Shown one piece after another: positions 56,346 to 64,000 of a stretch of DNA of 64,000 bases. The DNA comes from Adiantum capillus-veneris (lineage: Eukaryota; Streptophyta; Polypodiopsida; Polypodiales; Pteridaceae). The notes under the pieces are model-generated. The model had not been told where the DNA came from. It was given only the letters and a program-made list of their open reading frames with translations, and made no database searches. The translations under genes and the position numbers were made by a program. The number at the start of each line of letters is the position of its first letter. Position 1 is the stretch's first letter. The stretch lies in assembly GCA_014529385.2 (NCBI GenBank), contig CM043962.1:41724598-41788597 (forward strand). The letters are read 5' to 3'.

Positions 56346-58936
56346 CTCAGCATCGATGCTGGGGGTATTCGGGGGATTATCCCTACCGCCATCCTACTCT
56401 TCGTCGAGCAGAGGGCGCCAGACCCATGCTTTTGGAGGCCACAGGGAGGAGGAAAGTTGCAGGGTCGAAGACAGTGCTGATCTGCAGGTAGGACTAATGT
56501 CTGTGGTCGTCAAGTAGAGAGGAGCAAGGTGTTAAATGTCTGCCTCAATCTAGGCATTGAGAATACTGTTGAGACCGGGAAGGGAGGGGGGGGGGGGGGG
56601 GCTCTATGCACCATGAAGGAGGAGATGCTTCAGGTTCTGCGAATCGCTCTGTTGAGGACAAACACAAAAGCAACAATGACTGATGTAGAAGCTCATTAAT
56701 GAGAGCTTGAACGAACTATAAAAGTAGCTTAGGCTGGGGTTTCGAGGTGTCCATGTGGTGGATTGTCAATGGCCTATTATGGATCGCGATGAGGATTTCA
56801 TGCGGCAAGTGGTCGTCCCTCTTTGGGAGAGCTAGCACTCCAAGCAAGGACCCTATCTCGACAACTTTTTAGGGTAGGTTAGTATCCTCATTGGATACCC
56901 ATTTTTTAACACATAAAATCAAAAAGTTATTAAAAACCTCATGTGGCTTGACTATCTAGCCTTCATTGCAATACCATGTGTTCAACAACCCCTTGTCTAG
57001 CGCAGTACTAACCTTACCAGGGTAACCATGCAAGTATAGACATTGAGATATGTTTTGTGAAGATTGAGAATGAGGTAAATTTTTGTCTGAAACCAGCAGA
57101 TAGAGCTCATAATTATGCAATCTTGAAAGTTGCGGTATACATGCTATTGTTTGATAACAGTTCGGGCTAATACGATATACTTGCTGGATATGCGTTTTAT
57201 TGACCTGTTGCTGGATTCTTAGTGATGAAGTAAATTTCAAGAAAAGCGATCCTACCACTTGTGTACTGAATTGAGTTACTTAGGAGGCTATGGTAAACTG
57301 ACTCGAGGACAAGTGTCGAATGCTGGTGTACAGAGATGATCATGCGCATGAGAGTGATGTCAAACACCTTAACACCTTTGTGGACCTGGCCTAAGACAGT
57401 ATAGGGTCTCGACCTAAGAATAAGGTCTTGACCTTGGGTATGGTTTGCTGGGTAATTTTCTTCAATTACTGGTTTACTTTGGAAGCTATTCCCTTCCAAC
57501 TGTTGACATTGGTTTATTCTAAACTCATTAGCTACTAATGTCTTGACATAATACTAACCTTACCTGGCTTAAAGCAGTGTAACCAGGTATGTGTTGGTAT
57601 AGAGAATGGGAATGAGGTGTGATTTACTTGATGGATATGGTTTGTGCAGGCTTATTGCTGAATTTTAGGGTTTTACACAAGCTCGACTTTAGATATAAAA
57701 CTCCTAGGATTTTCATAGATATAGCATGGATAATGTATATATCCTTGTTTGCTTCGTGTAAAAAAAGCTGGTTTCAGTAGACTCCTTAGTCTAGATTTGA
57801 AAGCTTACTATACCAAACCAAAACTGGTTATGGTCTACTGACTCTTTGCTGGAATGTTATGGTCACTTAGTTGGACTCTTCGATTTCCTGTTTTCGAGTG
57901 CTATAACTCCTGATGCTTTCAATTTTTAGAGATTCTCGACATAACATTATGTCTAAGGACATAAACGGAGGATTGATCTGCTAATGGCAAATAGAATTTC
58001 ATAAACTAGTGTTTCTTTTAAACTTTTTGACTATGGATGTTACTATAGCTAGTGCGGATTACTTCAGGTAAAAATCATGTAGTGGGACGCTCGGTTTTCT
58101 GAAAAAGTCTATGGAATCCAGCTATATGAAGACGGAGGTTGCTCGAGATTATGCATAACCTCTCAACATTGCATATATAAGAAAATTGTATAAGAGAGTT
58201 TACTTCTAATAAAAATTGACTTGTCTATTTTATTAGGGTATAGCAAGGTATAGGATGACACCTCTGATGAGTACTATAGTTGATCCGATCAAGAGAGCAC
58301 AGATCTCAAAAAAGCTTAAGGCAACTAGGGCAAAATATATAGCCTCGTTTGCGACAAAGAACAAGGCATGGTCGAGGCAGAGGGCATACCTTAATCGGAC
58401 CTGCAAGAATAAGGGGATAAATTATAAAGATGCTTAAAATCATTGGCAGTTGGTAGGCTGTTGAAGCTTTGTATGAAATTGTAACTAACAAACAATGTTT
58501 TTTTTCAGAAATTCATTGGTTAATGATAAGTTTATTTGCAAAGAAAAAGTTGAACCTTTGTGACATGGATAAGAACTACGATGCACATACATCACCTGCA
58601 TACAGAGCCAATGCTAACAGAATGTTATGTTGTTCTATGGGTGCAGGTGAGGGCTACTCTCTTTGGTTCAGCTTTTTGGTTGCTTTATGGTTTGGAGGAT
58701 TAACTACTAGTTTGCAGTTTGTAAAGGAATTTCTACCTTTTGGATGGTGAATTGTACCAACCTGATGATATTCATTTATACAAAATCATGCTATCTAAAG
58801 TTTGTTTTGTATAGTAAACCTTGTATTTATCTGGCTACCTTGGTCTTTGAACATATGTTCGTCTGTGGGTAATATATGTAGACAACTAAACACACCACAA
58901 AGGAAGACAATTTTTAAGCTTCTTAAGCCAGTATAC
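56346..58936. other. Unassigned region, possibly low-copy DNA
   Basis: About 2.6 kb with no transposon motif I recognise. It includes a G-run at 56586-56600. Two stretches around 57005-57080 and 57550-57620 share phrases (ACTAACCTTACC, GTAACCA, GAATGAGGT) and may be a degenerate duplication about 545 bp apart. Short frames at 58255-58437 (+) and 58469-58750 (+) could be exons or chance. Confidence 0.4.
58255..58437 (+). other. Short unidentified ORF
   Basis: A 60-codon frame, Lys/Arg-rich ('IVDPIKRAQISKKLKATRAK', 'FATKNKAWSRQRAYLNRTC'), preceded at about 58240 by AG-rich sequence. It has a protein-like composition unlike the SSR frames, and it is not a piece of any retroelement here that I recognise. 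It could be an exon of a host gene remnant. No function is proposed. Confidence 0.25.
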
Positions 58937-59300
58937 CTATGAAGCTGCACTCTGCTTCTCATAAAGATCACTCAGCTTTAACCATGCTTGATAAGCCGAC
59001 ATCTCGTCTGCTACATTGAAGTAAACGCTTTCTGCCAAAGTCAGCATAGTAGAAAGTGCCAATTCATCCATTTCGCTCCATTCATCTTCGTCCATATCTT
59101 CTGGTTTTATCCCCTTGAGCTTTATAGGTTTTATCTGCTTCTTTTGTACCAACACGTGCCAAATCTGCTTCTTCCACAATGGGAAATTGGTTCCATCCAG
59201 CTTCTTGATATTGTAAAGAGCAATGTCCTGTGATCTAGCCATAGCTACGCTTCACAGTAGTTTACTTTCCTGGGAAAAATTCGGCAGAGTTTCCCCTGTA
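58937..59300 (-). pseudogene. Copia gag N-terminal fragment with leader
   Basis: The minus-strand ATG at 59240-59242 opens 'MARSQDIALYNIKKLDGTNF', then 'PLWKKQIWHVLVQKKQ', 'MDELALSTMLTLAESVYFNV' and 'DLYEKQSAAS', the N-terminal gag domain of a copia element, ending at about 58937 where the next residues would be expected. Upstream to about 59300 is noncoding leader that abuts the broken RT of element F. The family resembles E ('FYEKPSASNK') but is distinct. It is a truncated fragment. Confidence 0.82.
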
Positions 59301-60881
59301 AATGCACCTTTCAAATATTTTTCGTAGATATAACAAATGCTTCTCCCAAGAAGAATAAACACAAAGGTCGTCTAGGAAAGCTTCACAAAACTCCCTTAGA
59401 AATTCTTTAAACGCAGTGTTTATTAATCGTTGGAATGTAGCAGGGGCATTTGTTAAGCCAAAAGCCATAACACGAAATGCAAACACTCCAAACTCTGTGA
59501 TAAAAGCAGTTTTAGCTTGGTCCTCTAATGCAATTGTGATTTGATTGTAACCAGAGTACCCATCTAAAAAGCTATAAGCTTCCTTGCCCGCAACTCTTTC
59601 AAGCACATGTTCTGAATATGGCAAGGGATAATGATCTCCCCTAGTAGCTGCATTAACTTTCTTGAGGTCCACGCACACTCTTAGTTTCCCATTCTTTTTT
59701 GGCACAATGACTATTGGAGAAACCCATTCTGAGTGCTCAATAGGGTAAATGAATCCACACTCTTGTACAATTTTGGCGTACTTAGGATTCATTGGATAGG
59801 GTCGTTGCTGGACAGGTTTAGCAATGTTGATCATGGGAATTGTATGTTGCACCACAGAAGGTGAAACGCCTTTCATGTCATGATATGTCCAAGCAAAGAT
59901 ATCCTTGTATTCCTTGAGGAGCTCCTTAAGTACAGCCTCTTCAGTTTCGGTAAGGTCTTGAGCAATGAAGACTGGTTTAGACTCCTCACCTGGTTCTGCT
60001 AATTCTATCTCTTTAACTACCGCTGGACCATCATAGACTCCAGTGCTTCCATTGGTAGGTATTCGTTGGGCTTTGGCATACACAACCTTTCGCTCCCCCG
60101 TGGTATAAGATTTAAAATGTTCAGGAGCCGTATGTAAGTCAGCAGGCTCTTGTCCTGACAGAGACCTTTCTTTTAGTTTTGCCTCCTTTTGTTGTTGTGC
60201 TAACTCTCGGTTTTGACGTCTTCTTATAGTTCGACTCAATTTCGGCTCTGTAACCTCCAATTGAGCGAGGTCAATGGGTCGCGGGCTGCACCACATGACA
60301 CTCTGGAGATGTTCACCCCAATTGTCTACTAGCTTTCGATGAGCATCACATGCCCCTAGATAGCTAAGCCATTCTGCAGTAGATCTTTCCTTGTTTATCC
60401 TAGCTCTCACATTTGCTCGATATCGTCGTCTCTTATATGACCTTTGTTTCTTGTTAAGGTTTTGATTTTGGTAAATGTTTGAACTCGACTCGCCTGATAG
60501 GTCTTCGCTTGTATCTTCTTCACTCTCATATAAATTACCATAGATGGTCGTACTAGGCCTTGAGTGTTTAGTTTCTATACTTGGTTCACTCAATGTTTCC
60601 TTCGGTTCTGAATCCATTTCTCCCTGAGATTCCGTTTCTGATGTGTATTGGCCTGAAGCCTTTGAGGAATCATCAGTTTCACTCTCAGGTAGGTGTGCCT
60701 CTTTCTTATCATCGGATGTTACATGCGCTACACCTAACATGTTTACTGGTGCAATGTGTGGTATCTCTTCCCCATGTGGTGTTACCCAGGTTGTTCCTCT
60801 AGCTCCCAATGTATCTATAGTTGCCGCTAGGTGTACCCAATCGACATTGTCTGACTCAGCCATTCCGGGTAGGATATCCAT
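59301..60881 (-). pseudogene. Element F charged linker and truncated reverse transcriptase
   Basis: Continuous frame from 60881. The first ~290 residues are a Ser/Glu-rich then Arg-rich linker. RT starts at 'LLKEYKDIFAWTYHDMKGVS' and has 'SPIVIVPKKNGKLRVCVDL', 'AYSFLDGYSGYNQI', '[19 protein letters not shown]' and the active site 'AFLDDLCVYS'. The protein leaves RT sequence right after 'LRKIFERC' at about 59300 and reads into foreign leader. A few residues between 'YAKIVQE' and 'CGFIYPIE' are missing compared with element A. No stop occurs in 530 codons, so decay is recent or the copy young, but it cannot act without the missing half. Confidence 0.87.
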
Positions 60882-61040
60882 ATAAGGAGAGTTCTCCCCA
60901 ATATCCGTGTCTTCGTTACACGTGTAACAATACTGTAATGGAGCTAAGTGAATTGTTGTGTCTGATCGATTATCAATGATGAATTTATTTCCTAGAGGAT
61001 GCGTTCGACCACTTAAAAGATCAACTCGAATGACAGAGTC
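60882..61040 (-). other. Element F protease-linker gap
   Basis: Short stretch between the protease stop and the RT frame; coding in a decayed form ('YPYMDI' upstream) and not separately recognisable. Confidence 0.35.
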
Positions 61041-61517
61041 TTAGAACTGTAAGTAGACGTGGTTTTTGGACCAGTCATGCACCATTTCTGCTTCCCTCAT
61101 GAATGGACGCCCTAAGATCATCTCAAATGACATAGGATGCTTGGAAAAATCCATAACAATGAAATTCTGCCTTTCCTTATGTCCCAAGACCTTGATCCTG
61201 AGATCCTTTAGCATTCCAATAGGCATAACAATAGATCCATTAGCCATTTTTACCACTACGCTTGTGGCTTCAAGGTGAGGTCTCCCCATAGACTCCCAAC
61301 AACTCTTTGTCACCATGCTGACTCCTGCACCACTGTCAAGGACCCCCTTTATAGTTAATCCTTTAGTAGTGATTGGTAGAGTAGCATTAGATTCATCACC
61401 TTCAAAGTATTGCCCCAACTTGTTAACGGGTATTTCAATTACAGATTCATGTCCCGCTAGGTCAGATGGTGGTGCTAAATGTTCCTCATCATTCATTATC
61501 GAGTCAGGTTTGTTCAT
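61041..61517 (-). pseudogene. Element F aspartic protease
   Basis: Frame of 158 codons. It has 'GVLDSGAGVSMVTKSCWES' with Asp-Ser-Gly-Ala and 'FEMILGRPFMREAEMVHDW', with 'VVKMANGSIVMPIG' between, giving the complete retropepsin pattern. It is preceded by 'IPVNKLGQYFEGDESNATLP', which matches 'VPMNKVGEYYEGEEGNTTLP' before PR1 of element A. The domain is intact here. It would process the polyprotein. Confidence 0.87.
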
Positions 61518-61565
61518 ATGTGCAAACTGTGGTAATCCGGCCTGTAATTCTCCATTGAGGAAGGC

Positions 61566-61976
61566 TCAAAGAGCTGAGACTAGCTCGGGGTCTTTATATA
61601 GTTTGGACATGATGGTGGTTCTAACTTCTGAAGACATGAAATCCATCAATTTGGCAACATTTAATGGCATCTTGTGGGACGTAGGACCCTGACAAGAGAA
61701 TGGTGAAGATGGAATCTCCACTTCCTCAAGGGGGTCGGGCATTCCCTCACCAAACATTCTCTCTAGTAGGAAAGGTGTGTGTCCACTTTCAGATGTCCTA
61801 CCCTCACTCTCTTCCCGAATGATACTGGGTATAGCTAACGGCCTGTAGTTCTTGTGAGGTTGAACTTGTGTGGGAAACACTGTGTCCGACATCTGGATAT
61901 GTTTGGGTTCAGGTTCTAATGTTCGTTGAGTTTCTTCCACCAAACCCCTCAGTTGTTGGACTCGTTCAATTTCCAC
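61566..61976 (-). pseudogene. Element F gag-protease linker
   Basis: A 136-codon frame ('IERVQQLRGLVEETQRTLEP', 'MPLNVAKLMDFMSSEVRTTI') between zinc knuckles and protease, in the place of 22721-23539 in element A. No enzymatic motif. It overlaps the previous frame by 28 bases, so a shift occurred at about 61960. Confidence 0.65.
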
Positions 61977-63379
61977 TGTTGGGTTTGGATTCCAATCTTT
62001 CTCTTGCGATCCTCATTTTTTGTCTCTCGTGGCTTATCTTGGGGGTTCGCAACTGGGTGGTTTAACTTTGAATACTCTTTTGGTGTTCGTCGTAATTCCC
62101 TCTCGTGATCCTCCTCACTGGCTTTTTCCTTTGTAGTAACAGTTTTGGTCTCCGTGGTCTCTATCGAATCTGAGTCATCCTCAGGGTCATTCATATACAC
62201 GGGATCCTCTCCTGTCCCTATGTTAGTCTTTGAACTAGGTTTTGAGCTAGAAGCATTAAGGGATTTCTTTCTTCGTGTTTTCTTCTTTCTCGCTCGGCCA
62301 ATGGATGCAGCATCTCTCTCTTCGAGGATGTAATTTTGCTTTTGGAGCATCGACCGTGTGAGTGCATTCACTGGTGCTATGTTTATGGTTGGTGGTGTCC
62401 CATCAACAATCTCTATTAAGTTCAATGGTGTGATTTTTGGTGCGTTTGGATTGTTAGGACACTGTGCGATCAAATGATCTATGCCACAACGATTACAAGT
62501 GAGTATTAGCATTGCCAATGCACTCCCTTGACTTGTTTGCATTAGTGCAGCATTCTTTTGCATTCTAATGGGGCACTCAGCTACTCGATGTGGTCCACCA
62601 CATTCGTAGCACTAAAGAGGTGGTCTCCTGGAAAAACTATTAATGTTTTGGCCTCTTGCTGCTAGCGCAGTAGCTTGATATACCGGTTTGATTTGTCCCC
62701 AATGGTCTTCCATATAGTACATGGGACACTCCTCAAGCATGTCGACTCCATAGGTGATACTAGAGTCTATGTCCTCTTCGCAATCTACATAAGTACTAGA
62801 TGACTCGCAACCTATTTGGTTCATAGGTGTAACTCTTGGATGAGGGGGTTGCGGTCCTAGCACTGGAGGTGGCAACAGTGTGGTTTGGACCACATTTTGG
62901 GTTCTAGGGACCATGTGCTGTAATGGCAATTGTTGCTCCATAGGAGGGGTAGGCATCAATGCAGGAACTCGAGGTGAGTCTGCCCAAGCTATAGGCGGTC
63001 TATTTTCCATGATGCGTTTAAGCATTAGGCAATCCTTCGCTTGATGACCATACCTACCACACGCGTTACAAGTCCCGTTAAACTTTACTCTGAAAGTAGG
63101 GCATTCACTCGTAGTATGTGGGCCCAAGCAAATTGAGCACCATTGTTGCTCCCTTCTTGGATACATATGAGTGTTTTGTGGAGCACGATTACCCCTAAGG
63201 CTTTCTTGGATGGCCTTGGTGAGATCTTCCAAAGTCACCTCAGATATCGTTTGCTCTTTCACGATTGGCTTTATCTTCATTGGCTCATGCCCTGACGCTT
63301 GCGAGCTACTAGACTTCGGCTCGGCAGACACTCTTTCTCCTGCAATCATTAAATTATCCTCCAATTGGATTGCATTCAT
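61949..63379 (-). pseudogene. Element F gag zinc-knuckle region (four knuckles)
   Basis: Frames 63379-62612 and 62563-61949 are one frame broken by a stop at about 62612. Four Cys/His motifs are present: 'CSICLGPHTTSEC' (about 63145-63105, CX2CX3HX4C), 'CNACGRYGHQAKDC' (63073-63030, CX2CX4HX4C), 'CYECGGPHRVAEC' (about 62611-62573, CX2CX3HX4C) and 'CNRCGIDHLIAQC' (about 62500-62460, CX2CX3HX4C). Pro-rich and acidic stretches separate them. Such knuckles bind nucleic acid during packaging. Most gypsy gag proteins have one. Confidence 0.82.
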
Positions 63380-63439
63380 GGTAACTGCTTCCCAAGTAGT
63401 GATACCTCTAATGACTAGGCCATTATAGATACTTTCATG

Positions 63440-63972
63440 TCATAGTCCCCTAATGAATCTATCGAGCAATTGGTTGTTGTTGAATCGCTCGTTTGGATTG
63501 CATCGAGAATTCAAATTCTTTAGGCGACTAATGAAGTCTCTGACGGATTCACCTTCTTCTCGTTGGGCTTTCTGGAGCTGAGAGGCTACACCCCAAAGTA
63601 CTCCCTCTCGTATGTGCTCTTTCAAGAACAATCTCCTAAGAGTAGAGTAGATCGTTTTATCTTCTACTCTTAAGGTTCTATACCAATCTCCAGCCTTTCC
63701 GCTTAGGGTCAAACTCAAAGCCTTACACTTATGTAGCTCATTGTGCTTTCCAAGGAATCGCACACATGTTCAAAGACTTCCATATGCTTTCTAGCATCTC
63801 CGTCTCCACTGAATTTCTGTGTGAGCTTAGCTACTTGAAATGCCTTGCTCCTTGGCTCTCTATCAGGTGCACTACGCATGTTTTCCGCAATAGAGCGACC
63901 GATAGTTTGAGCAAATGCTGCCAAATCTCCTATTTGAGCAGGTATAATGGGTGTATGTGCTCCTGGAACCAC
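63440..63972 (-). pseudogene. Element F gag N-terminal and core domain
   Basis: Frame 63972-63715 ('LAAFAQTIGRSIAENMRSAP', 'KLTQKFSGDGDARKHMEVFE') and the overlapping 63763-63440 ('KCKALSLTLSGKAGDWYRTL', 'FLKEHIREGVLW', 'REEGESVRDFISRLKNL', 'NNNQLLDRFIRGL') form a retrotransposon gag domain split by one shift near 63740. The start of gag may lie beyond 64000. Confidence 0.82.
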
Positions 63973-64000
63973 ATGTGAGATGGGAGTTGGCCTTGGCCTT

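Larger units (their letters stand above)
59301..64000 (-). mobile_element. Element F: truncated Ty3/gypsy related to element A
   Basis: Minus strand, extends past the window edge. From 64000 downward: gag, four zinc knuckles, linker, protease, long charged linker, RT up to just past the YxDD block, then a junction at about 59300 with a copia gag fragment. RNase H, integrase and 3' LTR are missing. Protease and RT motifs match element A closely ('LDSGAG', 'ILGRPFMR', 'FLDGYSGYNQ', 'LDDLCVYS'). Confidence 0.88.

Overview
The window is nuclear DNA of a land plant. It consists almost entirely of plant LTR retrotransposons (Ty3/gypsy, including a chromodomain family and a Tat/Ogre-like family with a second RNase H; Ty1/copia with an initiator-Met tRNA primer site), with one LINE remnant and one small CACTA-type DNA transposon. 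I recognise no host gene, tRNA, rRNA or bacterial feature. Such dense nesting suits a large, repeat-rich genome (gymnosperm, fern, lycophyte or large angiosperm), but the sequence does not decide which.

Layout. 150-2070 (-): decayed LINE. 2489-46784 (-): decayed chromodomain gypsy element 'D', split at 5073/44449 by a giant gypsy element 'A' (5074-44448, +) flanked by TCTTG target duplications. A itself holds three younger insertions: a 1.3-kb CACTA element (8676-9997), a 10.9-kb Tat/Ogre-like element 'B' (10133-21022, -) whose LTRs are built largely of GA, GT and G tracts, and an 8.8-kb chromodomain gypsy 'C' (27722-36519, +) of the same family as D. Removing the three insertions with one target copy each puts A's interrupted reading frames back in register and leaves an element of about 18.35 kb. 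The right part of D also carries a solo copia LTR (44954-45727). 46785-56345 (-): a second gypsy family 'D1' (5' LTR, gag, protease, a scrap of integrase) joined directly to D and interrupted by a nearly intact copia element 'E' (47550-53174, +; ACCAC duplications). 56346-58936: no recognised feature. 58937-59300 (-): copia gag fragment abutting 59300-64000 (-), a truncated gypsy element 'F' related to A that runs off the window.

How the parts work. Every coding region is, or was, retrotransposon machinery: gag (particle), zinc knuckles (RNA binding), aspartic protease, reverse transcriptase, RNase H and integrase. C is closest to intact (one 1380-codon gag-pol frame, integrase tail and chromodomain in another frame, LTRs about 99% identical). 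E carries one visible nonsense codon. B lacks its reverse-transcriptase core, and A lacks its integrase catalytic core. Relative order of insertion from nesting: D, then A, then CACTA, B and C in unknown order.

The most unusual material is in element A: (i) a ~120-residue tandem duplication of the linker plus HHCC zinc-binding region of integrase, (ii) a second retropepsin-like domain downstream of integrase, (iii) a degenerate ~3.5-kb 3' ORF region with a coiled coil and no family I recognise, and (iv) a palindrome with core AATAATCGCGATTATT recurring every ~285-293 bp in both the 5' leader and the 3' spacer, with half-copies in both LTRs.
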